Positions 10,681 to 22,249 of a stretch of DNA of 64,000 nt are shown one piece after another. The notes beneath the pieces are model-generated. The model worked only from the letters and a program-made list of their open reading frames with translations. It had not been told where the DNA came from and ran no database searches. Position 1 is the stretch's first letter. Every line of letters starts with the position of its first letter. The DNA is from Distichodus sexfasciatus (taxonomy: Eukaryota; Chordata; Actinopteri; Characiformes; Distichodontidae). The DNA lies in assembly GCA_032718565.1 (NCBI GenBank), contig JAVGVS010000647.1:62001-126000 (forward strand), in the 5' to 3' direction. The position numbers were made by a program, and so were the translations under genes.

Positions 10681-10875
10681 TGCAGTTTGTGGAGTTTGTG
10701 TGCTCTCCTCGTGTTTGTTGTGGGTTTTTTCTGGGTGCTCCGCTTTTCTCCCACAGTCCAAATGCATGCAGTTTAGGTTGACTGGATACTCTAAATGGGC
10801 CTCATAACATACGATGCAAGTATGGTTGTGCTCTCTGTGGTGTGTTTGTGCCCGCCCAGGATTGGTCTATCTCGG
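10681..10875 (+). mobile_element. SINE family C, head missing
   Basis: The core GTGGAGTTTGTGTGCTCTCC, TCTCCCACAGTCCAAATGCA and GACTGGATACTCTAAATGGG matches the widespread fish SINE whose full copy is at 25489. The tRNA head is absent. Confidence 0.8.
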
Positions 10876-10879
10876 ACCC

Positions 10880-11040
10880 CATGTCCCCAGTATAGACTTA
10901 GCGTATCAGGATTAAGCCTAGTCTAGGACTAAATTTGCAGTACCAATGAAGATTCACCATTAAACTCTAATCTGATCTAATTTGAAACTCTAAACTAATC
11001 TAGGCATAGGCTTAATCAAAGTCCTGGAAACTGGCCCTAG
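10880..11040. mobile_element. Palindromic MITE-like element
   Basis: Two inverted arms, GGATTAAGCCTAGTCTAGGA (left) and CTAGGCATAGGCTTAATC (right), flank about 60 bp. The right end CTGGAAACTGGCCCTA matches a terminus common in fish MITEs. The left end is worn and abuts the SINE. Confidence 0.55.
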
Positions 11041-11867
11041 AAGATATTGCAGAATAAGCTCCAGTATTTGGAGGCAACACATCTCATCAATGTCATAAAA
11101 TATTGTGTTTTGGAATGATCTTGGGGAAAATGAATCCATATCAATGGGAATTTTTAGGACTTTCTCTCACTAGAGTTTCCTTGTAAAACAGCTTTATTGG
11201 GGAGTGTTTGGGTGTGATTGCCCGTCGAAGCGTGGAGCGTCCGCAAAGTCCTGCCCCTGTGTTCTGCTTGGCTGCTCAAAACCAATTAGAAAAAACATGA
11301 ATTTAATTATGATCCTGCCCTGGCTTGGTCATGCATGGCTGCTTCGCATCGCCTCGGACCGAGCAGGTTGCCGGCCGAGAGTTACAGCTCCCAAAACTTT
11401 CCATCAAAACCCTGATGAAAGCCGGAATTGGAAAAGTTTTCAAAGACATATGCTGACGTTTGGGAGATTACATCCCGAATCCTAAAAGTGCCTTGCTGGA
11501 GTGTTTGTAGTTTTAGGACACAAAAATTACATTTCAGTTTTATATTTTAGGTAGGTACTGATTCACACAAGATACAGCCATGCATGTGATGGTTCAACAA
11601 CTTTTGCTAACTTACTACACTGACCAACCTTTACAGCTAAAAGTGTACCTTTATAAACTAAAGAGTTGTTTGATCAATTCACACCTAAGGCTTATTTTGT
11701 AGTTCAAATAAACGGTGAACTATATTATTAATGAACTTCTATGTCCTAATATGATTTTAGGCCATTTTTTGTTTTGCTAAAGCACACACACCAACAGGGG
11801 TTGGTGTTTTGTAGGGGTTGAATAAGAATAAATTAAGAAAATACAACTTATACAACATGATGTGACA
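11041..11867. other. Non-repeat DNA, candidate island 11200-11480
   Basis: 11200-11480 is complex and GC-balanced, with ACCAATTAG and GAATTTAATTATGATCC. No exon signature was found. The rest is AT-rich. Confidence 0.3.
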
Positions 11868-12122
11868 GGTGGCGCGGTGGTGCAGTGGTTAGTGCTGACG
11901 GCTCACAGCCAGAAGATCATGGGTTCAATCCCACAATCCAAAAGCATGCAATAAAGGTTAATTGGCAACTCTAAATTGGCCCCATAAGGTGAGATTTTAA
12001 GTGTGATTGTGTGAGTATGTGTTCTGCAGTGTGTTGGCACCTACCCAGGGTTGTTCCCTGCCTTGCGCCCGTAAGTTCCCTGGATGGACTCCATTCCCCC
12101 CGGATAATGAATGAATGAATCA
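11868..12122 (+). mobile_element. SINE family C with internal deletion
   Basis: A good tRNA head (GGTGGTGCAGTGGTTAGTGC; B-box GGTTCAATCCC) jumps straight to ACAATCCAAAAGCATGCA, so the middle core present at 25489 is missing. The 3' half is intact and ends in (GAAT)n. Confidence 0.85.
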
Positions 12123-12773
12123 ACATTTTGCAACATATTTTTTCTTCTATGTTTTCATAGGTTGAGTTTGAGGTAATAAAAGTAATATATTAATAAAAAT
12201 TATTATTATTATTGTTATTGGAAGAACACAGATGTGCCAAGAGCATCATTAACACCTGCAGCTGCAACTCGATTTGGTAATGAAGAAATTCACAGAAAGT
12301 ACAAAGAGTGAAATGTCAAGGATTCCTCTGTGCACTGCAAAAAAGTGATATTTTAGAAGTAATTTATTTGTGCAAAGGCAAGAACACAGACGAGACCTCC
12401 CTGTTGTTTTGATCCTTGAGTAAATTCGGTTAAAGCCAGTCAAAGGCAGATGAATTCGTTTGCGTCGCTGTTTGAAAGCTCTCGGCTTCAGGCCCGCCGC
12501 TTCTCGCTTGTTGTTCCCCAGGGCTACCGTCCTCACTGAAGACAAGTGTGAATCAAAGAAAACACCTCCAAATTTCACACTAAACAAATGAAATCAATTG
12601 AGAAATGTAATGTCTTGGAAAATCTGTGTAATTGAAAAGATGTGTTTTTTTGGAGTTGCCTCATTTCAACATTTATTGTAATGTAAAAGAAGTATAAATG
12701 TTATGATGATCTTCATGATGCATTTTTATGTCCATATTTAGCAGCATTACACATTAAATTCTTTCAGTTACAA
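12123..12773. other. Candidate conserved non-coding island 12240-12580
   Basis: About 340 bases of complex DNA (CATCATTAACACCTGCAGC, CAGACGAGACCTCC, CCAGGGCTACCGTCC) lie between AT-rich and SINE sequence. The overlapping minus-strand frame has no known motif. Confidence 0.3.
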
Positions 12774-12970
12774 ATTTACATTTACAGCATTTAGCAGACG
12801 CTCTTGTCCAGAGCAATTTCCATTTCCTAATTTCAGGGATAGATTTCCTGAGAACAGCTTGGGGTTAGGGTGTTGCTCAAGATGTCAAAGATGCTAGTGC
12901 TGGAAGTAGGATTCAACCCCACAACCTCTTGATTCAGAGGCGATTACTCTAACCACTAGACCCACCACCC
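12774..12970 (-). mobile_element. SINE family B, near full length
   Basis: Reverse complement: tail TTTACAGCATTTAGCAGACG, body CTTGGGGTTAGGGTGTTGCT, B-box region GATTCAACCCCACAACC and head TAACCACTAGACCCACCACC. Confidence 0.88.
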
Positions 12971-13320
12971 ACTGTATCCCCAATACAGTTCCTTCATCTA
13001 TTATACATACCATTAAAGCAACGACAGATATAGAAAGTGAGGTATAAATATAACCAAAGAACTGAAGAGAAAATGTCTTTTCATGCTTTAAGGTAAACTA
13101 GTAATTAAATTTGTCATTTTGCTTATATAACAGGAGAGCTCTAAATATCTTGAGAAACATTAGGGCAATCATCTGTTCAAATTCTTTAAGCATGATACTG
13201 TCATTAAAATTTCAAACTGCAGTATTAAGTTTCCCTTCCTAACATTTGGAACTAATTTTAGAAACTCCAAAATATGATCTTTTTAAAAATACTTTTGGAA
13301 CCTCTTTGTTTATATTATCT

Positions 13321-13425
13321 AATTACAGGGACAGTTTCCCTGAGAGGAACTTGTGATTAAAGGTCTTGCTCAAGGACCCAATGATAGTAGTCCTGGGGGG
13401 GCACTGTAACCACCAAACAACTAGC
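13321..13425 (-). mobile_element. SINE family B fragment
   Basis: Only the middle is recognisable (CAGGGACAGTTTCCCTGAGA, GGTCTTGCTCAAGGACCC) before decayed head sequence (GTAACCACC). Confidence 0.6.
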
Positions 13426-14236
13426 TCTTATTCTGTAAATTTGCTGCTTTGCTTCACTGTGTGGGCCCAGTGTGTGTTCACCGACCTCAGGCTGTGTGTA
13501 TAGGGAGAGGGAGAGAGACATGCCCACCCCAGACCTGGCACAGCATTTAGCAGCGTTGCCAACTTCATCACGCTCTGTTGGCATGAGTTACTTTCTCCGC
13601 CGAGTTGTTCTCTGAAAGATGGCAGGTTTGGAAAGCAAGGGGATGCGACCAATCACGGGCATGTCGTACCGCCACCCTGCCGTTTTAGCCAGCATCCATT
13701 AATACCCTCTGTGACTGGCATGCATTATTCATCAGCCTTGTTTATTATGCATCAAACGCACAGCGTCCTAATCAGGGCAAAGCAGTTATCCTAATCAAAG
13801 TGTAATTGACAGGACACGAACTGTGTAACTAGAATGGAAGGGCAGGGGAGATGAGAAGAGAAATGGAGGATTTCCTCCTGCGTTAAATGCCAAAACTGAG
13901 TAGACACTTGGCTTTTAAGAACTTTGGAATTTGTGAAATTGCAGTCGATGTAGAAGAAGTAAAAAAGTCCAAATCAAACAAAGTCAAAGTCGGTCAGTCT
14001 GGGATAAATGTGATGTAAATTCCAGTGTACAAAGGTGAGAAATTCGGGCTGAAAGAGAAAAAGTGAACGTATTGCCTGAGATTTGGTAAATGGAAACAAA
14101 AGTATTCGGGAGAGGGAAACTCAAACGAGTTATTTGTTTTCAGGACGCATTGGGCCTCATTCTCCAATATCTGTTTAAGATTTACTCTTAAACTTGTTCT
14201 TATAAAAGTTTCCAAAACTAGTCTATGTTCGATTCA
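13426..14236. other. Candidate conserved non-coding island 13560-13840
   Basis: A repeat-free stretch has several homeodomain or POU-like cores: CATTAATACC, GCATTATTCATCAGCC, TTATTATGCATCAAAC, TCCTAATCAAAGTGTAATTG. It is one of the most enhancer-like segments of the window by composition. Confidence 0.35.
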
Positions 14237-14445
14237 TTTACGTTTATTCACATTAATGGTATTTAGCAGACGCTTTTATCCAGGACAACTTCCATTTTCC
14301 TCCTTTCAGTGAGTCTCCCTGGAACAACTTCATGTTCAGGGTCTTGCTCAGGTTCCCAGTAGTTTTCGCACTGGATTTAGGATTCGAACCCATAACCTCT
14401 TGGTCCAGAGGCAAGCATCCTAACCACTAGATCACCATCACCTGG
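14237..14445 (-). mobile_element. SINE family B
   Basis: Tail GTATTTAGCAGACGCTTTTA, body GGGTCTTGCTCAGG, B-box GGATTCGAACCC and head CTAACCACTAGATCACC. Confidence 0.87.
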
Positions 14446-14915
14446 ATTCATGTGTTCTTAAACTTCACAAGTTGGTTCTTATAACAAAAAAGCCCCTTCT
14501 CTTTGTAACCTGGAAGTGTGTGTCAGTTCTTCTAAATTAGCATAGGTAAACACTGGAGTCACTGGTCCTAAACTTAAAAAAGACCTGAAAGATCTAGCTG
14601 AGGAGGCAGAGCAGGAAAGCTTCTAACTTTGGCAAAGAAGGAAGGACCAGGTTTGGGGAAAGCAGTGGTCAGCTGCAGGGGGCGGTAGGGAAACGTCCCT
14701 GCCATTGCTCCACTGCCACAAGGTGTTCTGGGATTAGAGGAGCGAAACATCAATGAAGGGTGGCTCCCCACTGATGACCCTGCAGCTACCCACCAATGGC
14801 ACTGTCGGAGGTGTGACAGGCAGCAATGCTTAGCAGGTAGCCACTTACCTTGTGCTTGCACCACAGAAAGTGCCTAAATTAAAGATGATAACAAGGTGAA
14901 TTTCATTTTAACAGA
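14446..14915. other. Unassigned DNA
   Basis: No element is recognised. The minus-strand frame at 14574-14864 has no family motif. Confidence 0.3.
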
Positions 14916-15073
14916 CTGGTAAGAGTACCACTGAGGTGCTCTTGAGCAAGGTAGCCTCCCCAGGGGTCCAGGAAGCAGTGCTTGGGGGCGGTACCTTGCT
15001 CATGAGTGCCTCAGTGGTACCTTTAACCGCTGGGCCTGGAACCGGTGATCTTCTGATCATTGGGGCAATTGTT
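14916..15073. mobile_element. Two SINE A pieces in head-on inversion (hairpin)
   Basis: A forward piece (14916-14961: CTGGTAAGAGTACCACTGAG) is followed after about 20 bases by a reverse piece (14984-15073: GCGGTACCTTGCTCATGAGT through the head GGGGCAATTGTTGG). The shared part can pair into a stem of about 40 bases. Confidence 0.75.
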
Positions 15074-15706
15074 GGTAAAGTGACAGTTTGTTATGACAAC
15101 CAACTGGTGTTGTACATTGCTGATGTTCTCTTGCATCACAGTTAGAATCACAAAATGTTTCTCAGGTTTAGGAACAGGGTGACATTTGATGGCAAAATCC
15201 ATTTTCTTTTCCAATATCATTTTGAATTAATTGAGCACTAGTTTCAGCAAAGACACCCTAACATTAAAGAAATTGTGAAATATATACCTTATTAGCTAGT
15301 TCACGGTGACACTTCCTAGACATCTAAAGCAATTTAACATAGACACCGGGAGATGAGTTCAACCTCCACCACATGGATAACAGCGATGCGAATCATTCGC
15401 TTCATGACAGCACACTCATCACACAGGCTAATAGGCAGAGAAAGAACGACCAAAGCTTTGCTAGTCTGAATTTAGAAAAGCTTTCTGAAAGAGTTACGAT
15501 GGAGCAGTAAGTCTGCTGACCATCTTTACTCATTATGAGAGCTGAAAGCTAATCTTTTATCACCTAAAAATACCAACTAGACAGGCAATTCATGAAGAAA
15601 CTGCTGAAAAAGAGATAGGGATAAAAGGGTGAACTTTTGAATTAATGTTCAGCTCAGATTAGAACTGAACTAAACATGACCGCAACTTAAGTAATAACAC
15701 AGTTCT
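15074..15706. other. Unassigned AT-rich DNA
   Basis: Nothing recognisable beyond short frames. Confidence 0.3.
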
Positions 15707-15970
15707 CCTTAACAGAGATGCCCCCTTTTGGATAAAGGGGGGAATTATGGCCTTAATGGTGGCAGCCATGTGTGACCAAAGTGGAGAATGACAGCCTTAA
15801 TGGTGGTGACCCCTTGTGGCCAAAGTGGAGAAAGACAGCCTTATTGGTGATGGCATCTAGTGGTCAAAGTGGGGAAAGACACCCTTAATGGCGGGGGCCC
15901 CTTGTGGCCAAAGTGGGAAATGACAGCGTTAATGGTGGTGGCCCCTTGTGGCCTAAATAGGTAAAGGCAG
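15707..15970. repeat. Minisatellite: six units of 44 bp
   Basis: Exactly six 44-bp units (264 bp) start at 15707, 15751, 15795, 15839, 15883 and 15927. The core is CCTTAATGGTGGTGGCCCCT, then TGTGGCCAAAGTGG. The first unit is the most divergent and resembles a single unit in a dispersed repeat at about 43448. Confidence 0.93.
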
Positions 15971-17510
15971 CCATTGATTACTTTTCTTGAGGTTACCCTG
16001 TTCCTGACTTGAGCGCCAACAGCAATCATTTTCTTCCTATTAAAATTAATTTAGCAGATCAGAGTTTAACAGCTAGGTCAACTAACATCAACAGAAACAG
16101 TTACAAACATTATCCCTTCCTACTTTTTTTTCAGCACACAGCAATCAAACTTTTAAACATTGTTTGTTTTGTTTCTTTAGTGTTAGGTGATGCACTGAGG
16201 TCCAATCTAACTTTCCCTGAGAAGAGCCTTCCAAAGAATAACCCTTTGAAAAGAATACTTTGAACTTAAAGTTTGCTTTTATATATATTTACTGTATGTA
16301 TGCATTTCAGACTGGTTATGTTATTGCCTCTGATGTGCATGCTGTTATATCTGCAGGGAATGTGAACATAATGAAATTTTATCCATCACATCCCTCCACA
16401 AACTGCTTTGAAATGTACCATACGGCATTTTCCCAACCATAAAACTTCAGTAATGTCTAAAAGAGCCACATTTACATTCTCTGATAGAGAATTTCAGTAG
16501 TTGCACATTTGTAGTTAATCCAGACAGCCTTCAAACTGATTCGTTTATCGTAGTCGAAAGGCTATGGCTGAATAAAGGCAGAACAGAACATCGCTTGTAG
16601 CAGAAATCCTCTCTGCAAAGAAAAATAAAATAAAACTTTTAAGCAGATTTCAATATACTTCAAGTGAAAACATGAGATCGAGTTTGAACCGTCGTTCAAG
16701 TCCTCCTTTTCCCACAGCGTTCCTCATCGCTTTTGCCCGTAATGGATTTTTTTCGGCAGCCCTCCGAATTTCCTTGTGGCAGAGAAATTGTGCAGAAGTC
16801 AGACGTTGCAGCTTGTTCCTCATTTGCAGTCTGCAGTAGGTGTAAAAAAGCCAGCTGTGGGAACGGTATTAGCTTTTTTCTCAATTGCCTTTCAACGCGT
16901 TTTGTCACTTGTGTTTTTTAACAAATAATGGCATCAATTTCAGGTAAACACGTTGTTAACGCGCCGGTGTTCTGACCTTTATTGACTAATCAAATCCTCC
17001 ATCTTTGCTTAATAAGCAGCTGACATCGCTCTGAGTAATGAGATGAGCTTTGCACGGCCCAAGAAATGACCCCCCTCCCACGCCTTCACCTCCACCTCCA
17101 CCTCCACTTCCCCCACTCCGAATTTGCAACGCGAGGTGCCAGGCTGGTACTGCATGCAGATAAATTCATCAAATTGCCTCCTTTTTTCCCCAAAACATTG
17201 CATCAGGTGTTCAGAATGGTGCACTAATGTCTTCATTTAACACCCTACAGCTGACAGTCATGAGCGCAAACCTTGCTTTCAAAGACATTACGATTATTTG
17301 TGTTGTACTTACAAAACTGTGTAGAAAATGGAAAAATGTGCATCATCGAGTGTGTGATTTTTAAAATGCAAATCAGCCAATGACAAGCATGAGAAAATGT
17401 TATTAAGTTCAAGAAACAGGATGTTTAAAGCATAGATGTAATTTAACAGTTATAATATAGTGCTTAAAATGAATGGTTTTAAACACATTTTTAAGCGATA
17501 TATATATATA
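15971..17510. other. Intergenic or intronic DNA, candidate island 16690-17240
   Basis: AT-rich to about 16680. From 16690 to 17240 the sequence is complex, includes a (CCACCT)n tract at about 17085 and ends with GACATCGCTCTGAGTAATGA-type motifs in its middle. No gene support. Confidence 0.3.
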
Positions 17511-17590
17511 TGCTCATTGGTATCTCAATTGTACCGTTACCCAGCTAGGACTTGAACTGGTGATTTTCTGATCAATTGTTACGCTACCAG
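17511..17590 (-). mobile_element. SINE family A fragment, very diverged
   Basis: Reverse-oriented head and body remnants: CTAGGACTTGAACTGGTGAT, TTCTGATCA and TTACGCTACCA. It follows a short (TA)n. Confidence 0.6.
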
Positions 17591-18448
17591 ATGCAAATAT
17601 TGTCCATATTAAGTCTAAGAGCCATAACTGAGGTAGTAATACTCGCTGATGTAGAGTATACTTCTCTTTAAGAAGATGCGACTGTGGTAGGGCGATTGCG
17701 GTTTATCTTGTGTTTTATGTAAAGTGATTTATAACATCAATGCAATTTACGGTGGAGATTCAGAATCCAGCACTTTCACGGCCCTTTAAGCTGAGAAAAG
17801 GCCTCGATGGGAGGAGTGGAGGGTAAAAGGGAGGTAAGGTGTGATGTAGTTGGAGTGTTAAAGGGAGAGTATTTGGCCTTCTGCAGCCGATGTGGACCAA
17901 GGCAAGCATGACCCAGTTCTGTAGCCGGCAGTAAATGTAGCATGACACCTCTCCAAAGCCCGCGAGAGAGCACAAATTAATCACTTCCCCTTACTAGAGT
18001 CGGGGAATCTCTGTTGCATAGCACCGGCCTTAATTTAGAGGTACCTGCTCCACCAAGCAGAGCTCCAATTTCCTCTGCGGAGGTTTGAAGGGTATACCGA
18101 AAAAAAAAAAAAAGAAAAACCCTGCTAAAGATGCAGATTGCAGTATGTGCAATCATAACGAACTCTAAATCACCCTGCACCTGCTAAATTGATTTTCTTC
18201 AAACTGTAATCTTCCAGGTTTCACCTGTTTCAAGGTGAAATTACAAATTAGGTAATAGAATGTGAATTACATTAAGAGTGATAGAATTCACTGCCAATGA
18301 CCTTTTAATCTAGAGCTAGTGTAGACCCAGTTACCCCGATATAAATGACAGTCATTATGTAGTCGTTGTTCATTCTGCTCTAAAAACAGACTCGTTTAAT
18401 GTTGGGTAAGATTCAAGTGGGAGTGAAATGGCCAGTGTTAGGAGGGTT
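17591..18448. other. Candidate regulatory island 17740-18190
   Basis: Complex, GC-balanced DNA with few repeats except a poly(A)-type run at 18101. No coding motif on either strand. Confidence 0.3.
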
Positions 18449-18590
18449 GTTTTCCACTACACAATACAGAATACATACCTTAAAATGTAATTTGTAACAT
18501 ATTTTGTTAGAATACTCAACATGTGTAACATACAGTATTCTGAATACTTTGGATTACTTCCACATTGTCTTGCTTTCTACAACTGTTCGA
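18449..18590. repeat. Dispersed repeat E, copy 1
   Basis: Shares TTAAAATGTAATTTGTAAC, GTTAGAATACTCA and ATTCTGAATACTTTGGATTA with 42326-42475, in the same orientation. Probably a fragment of an old DNA transposon. Confidence 0.8.
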
Positions 18591-18920
18591 ACGTGGCAAT
18601 GACACCCTTCATATTCAGCCCTACTTCTTCTTTTTACCCCTTAAAAGAATTTTTTATCATGTAGAGACATTCTATGGCTTAGTACTATGAAGAAAAATAA
18701 GATTAGTGCCATGGAAAAACACTTTTGTAATTCATCTGTGTATAGAATTTAATTATTTGATGATAATTAATGCATTTTTCTGTATTTCCTTTTACTCTCT
18801 AGCATTATAGAATAAAAAATAATTTCCAATTAACTGAAAATGAGGAAATACTGAAGTTTTGGCAATTTCTGAGCCAATTTTGATTCATTTATTCCTGGGA
18901 GAGAACTACTTTTTTTTTTT
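18591..18920. other. Unassigned AT-rich DNA
   Basis: No gene or repeat is recognised. Confidence 0.3.
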
Positions 18921-18960
18921 ACCAACCCTGGGCAGGTGCCAACACATCGCAGGGCACACT
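18921..18960 (-). mobile_element. SINE family C, 3' fragment
   Basis: ACCAACCCTGGGCAGGTGCC and AACACATCGCAGGGCACA match the reverse complement of the family's 3' half. Confidence 0.65.
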
Positions 18961-20140
18961 AAAAAAACAGCTAAAACACTATTTGACATTTTTATTTCTG
19001 AACTGAACCAGACATTTAAATCTAAATCTTTCCTTAATAAAAAATAAACATCCTTTTCAGTTTTAAGTGACATTGCAACATATTTTCATTTGGGCTCCTT
19101 AATCATTAAATCGATGTATCAATGTAGATCAATGTATCATAGCATACTAAGCTCTTACCCAGTCCGCCTAGACATCATCACAGTTTGGGCCTCATCAAAA
19201 TTTGCTCAAATCCTTACGCTTGTTCATTTTTATGCTCCTTAGATGTCAATTTCAAGAACAAAATGTTCAATCGCTGCCTAATATATCCCACTCACTGGCA
19301 AATGCCATTGTATTGAGGTAATCAATGTTATTCATGATTGCTGCATATGAGTTGTCACACTCCTGACATTTTAAACATTCATGCGTCAGTCATGCTATTG
19401 ATAGCGCTAAAAGAAAATATATGATTCCTATGTTTTAAATCATTGATGTTTGGTAAGATGTGTCATGTCATTATCTCTGCTCTCATGTCAATATCTCATT
19501 GTGCCTGTTTCATTCTTACATGGAAAATTGAGATTATTGATTTAATTATCTATACCGTCTCAGCTCATGCCTGTGCTGGAAATGGAGAATGCTGATAACT
19601 TTCAACTGCTCCTTTTGACGTCAATTCCTTGTTATTGTCTGCTTTCTATGACACAACTTAAGAAATGGTTTTGTCTGAAAAATGCTTATTATAATATGCA
19701 ATTTTTAGTCATGTTAAAAGCCATCATTACATAAAAATAATATGTAAATTTGTTATAATTAGACTTTTCCTAATGAAACTAGATTAAACTGCATTCTAAA
19801 TGGCCACAATATGCATCATAAACACCATAAAACACAGAAATCTTAAAAAAAAACTAAAATTACATTTCCACAGCCTGGATAAGCCCAATCTTGGAGAAGT
19901 GTCAATAGTGGATTCAGGTAAATCCGTTATTAGTGTTGGACCAAGGCTTGATCTGAATATGCTTCGTACAATAATAATTTCAAATATATTTTCAGAGAGT
20001 CAGAGTCAGAGAAGAGCCGTAGAGTGAAAACATTCCGAAATCATTCATCACTGGATTTTGAATTTGAATCTAGCATGGTAACGTAAATGATTATGTTGAA
20101 CTTTCGGGTCAGGATTCAGAAGATATTATTCCCAAAATTG
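18961..20140. other. AT-rich unassigned DNA
   Basis: Nothing recognisable over about 1.2 kb. No long frames. Confidence 0.3.
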
Positions 20141-20359
20141 TATTTATAAAGAAGATAGTGAGTGTTTCAGGATGCAAATTCAAATTCAAATTCAAATTCA
20201 AAAAATAAATAAATATATAATAATATATACAAATAATATATATATAATATTTATTTATTTATTTATTTTAAGATAATCTCTAAGATATTATTTAGGTATT
20301 TATAAAGAAGATAGTGAGTGTTTCAGGATGTAAATTCAGAATTTAAATTCAAATTAAAA

Positions 20360-20436
<77 letters not shown>

Positions 20437-20450
20437 AAAGATAATCTCTG
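20141..20450. repeat. 154-bp duplication with AATTCA, TTTA and long (TA)n arrays
   Basis: The segment TATTTATAAAGAAGATAGTG plus AGTGTTTCAGGATG occurs twice (20141 and 20297). Each copy runs into (AAATTC)n. The second is followed by about 30 TA units (20372-20433). AAGATAATCTCT also recurs, which points to slippage-driven growth. Confidence 0.85.
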
Positions 20451-20643
20451 TAAAACTGTAAATTCACAATAAACTACTGTATTGTTATTTGGGAGAACTT
20501 TGTTAGCAACTTTCCATTTGGGCAAATGTGCGTTAACCGATTGATCAATTTAAAGTAAATTATTCACAAAGTAAGAATTATTTTTTATTGTCCATTATAC
20601 ATGTAACAAGTAGAGTGTAAAACAACAATCACTATTTGGCAGT

Positions 20644-20683
20644 ATCATCATCATCTATCTCATCCATCATCATCATCATCATT
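20644..20683. repeat. (ATC)n-rich tract
   Basis: Short ATC/TCATC repeats. Confidence 0.8.
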
Positions 20684-20822
20684 ATTAGGAACCACAAACA
20701 ATATGAGTGGCAAAAGAACACAGCAGTTAATAAAAGTAACTGCAGTCCAAAATTAATAAAAAATAATACAAAGAAATAATAATAAACAACATTTGGTTAA
20801 AAGAGAGTAAAAAATAGCGAAG

Positions 20823-22095
20823 GGTTAGGGTTAAGGAGGAGGAGAGAGTTCAAGGGAAAAAGGAGGGAGTTAAGGAAGGGATATAGGAGGGGGAGGGGTT
20901 TATGGAGGAGGTGGGAGGAGTTAAAGTGGGAAGGGTTAATGAATGAGGGAGGGGTTTATGGAGGAGGTGGGAGGAGTTAAAGTGGGAAGGGTTAATGAAT
21001 GAGGGAGGGGGTTTGGGAGGAGGTGGGAGGTTAAAGTGGGAAGGGTTAATGAATGAGGGAGGGTTTTACAGGAGGAGGTTGGAGGTTAAAATTAGAAGGG
21101 TTAAGATGAGGTTCTGGAGGGAGGTGCAAGGGAGGAGTTAAGAATTGGAAGGGTTAATGAATGAGGGAGGGTTTATGGGAGGAGGTGGGAGGAGTTAAAG
21201 TGGAAGGGTTAATGAATGAGGAGGGTTCTGGAGGGTGGGAGGGAGTTAAAGTGGAAGGTTTAATGAATGAGGAGGGTTCACGGAGGTGGAGGGAGTTAAA
21301 ATGGGAAGGGTTAATGAATGAGGAGGGGTTTGTCGGTGGGAGGAGTTAAAGTGGGAAGGGTTAATGAATGAGGGTTTATGGAGGGAGGTGGGAGGAGTTA
21401 AGGTAGGAGGTTAATGAATGAGGAGGTTTATGGAGGTGGGAGGGTTAAAATGGGAAGATTTAATAGATTAGAGGAGGGGTTTATGGAGGAGGTGGGGAGG
21501 AGTTAAAGTGGGAAGGGTTAATGAATGAGGGAGGGGTTTACGGAGGAGGTGGGAGGAGTTAAAATGGGAAGGTTAACGAGGAGAAAGCAATTAAGTAGCA
21601 AACGGGTAAGGGAGGTATGTGTTAAAGTGGGGTTTAAGGTGCAAGAAGGGGTGGGAGGTGGGGTGGCTGAGGTGGCTAAGAGGTGGGAGGAGTTAAGATG
21701 GGGTGAAGGACTTAGGGCAGGAGGAGGAGTTAAAGAGGCAGGGGTTAGAGGTGCTTGAGGGTGTGAAGGTTAAGGAGGTGTTTGGTGGGAGTAGGAGGTG
21801 GCGGGGAGGTGTGAGGGGGTCAAGGGGCTTTAAGATGGGGAGGAAGGGCTTAAGGGGTAGGAGGGGCATGGTTAAGATTGTCGGAGGGTTAAGGAGCAGG
21901 AGGAGGTTAATAGGGTGAAGTTGGGAGGGTTGGGGCAGAAAGGGTTAAAGGACAGGTAGGAGGGGTTAATGAGTTTGGGAGGAGTTACAGTGGGGTTTGT
22001 GAGAAGCAGGGGTAGGAGGAGGGTTAAGTTGGAGCTGGGGGTGAAAGAGGGATAGGTGGTTAAGGGTTTAAGGTGGGGAGGGCTGTGGTTGTGAT
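20823..22095. repeat. G/A-rich minisatellite (56-bp unit) grading into purine tract
   Basis: From about 20885 to 21575 a 56-bp unit recurs about a dozen times. Its pieces are GAATGAGGGAGGGGTTTATG, GAGGAGGTGGGAGGAGTT and AAAGTGGGAAGGGTTAAT. The copies at 20885-20940 and 20941-20996 are almost identical. From 21575 to 22095 the order is lost but the strand stays overwhelmingly G plus A. Every unit has four or more G-runs, so G-quadruplexes are possible. Short frames here are repeat artefacts. Confidence 0.92.
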
Positions 22096-22249
22096 GGCAT
22101 CTGGGTGGTAATGTAGCCCCTGATGAATAATACAGCTGATCGCTGTTCTGAGATACTTGAGCTCAGTGCTAACACAGAGCAGAACTCCAGGTGTACAGTC
22201 ACACCAGAGCCCCAAATAACACTCTCTCGTCCTCTCTGTCTCTTGCATG

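Noticed and set aside
20820..20840. TTAGGGTTA telomere-like motif
   Set aside because: Only one or two units within a general GGGTTAA-rich minisatellite; not a telomeric tract.
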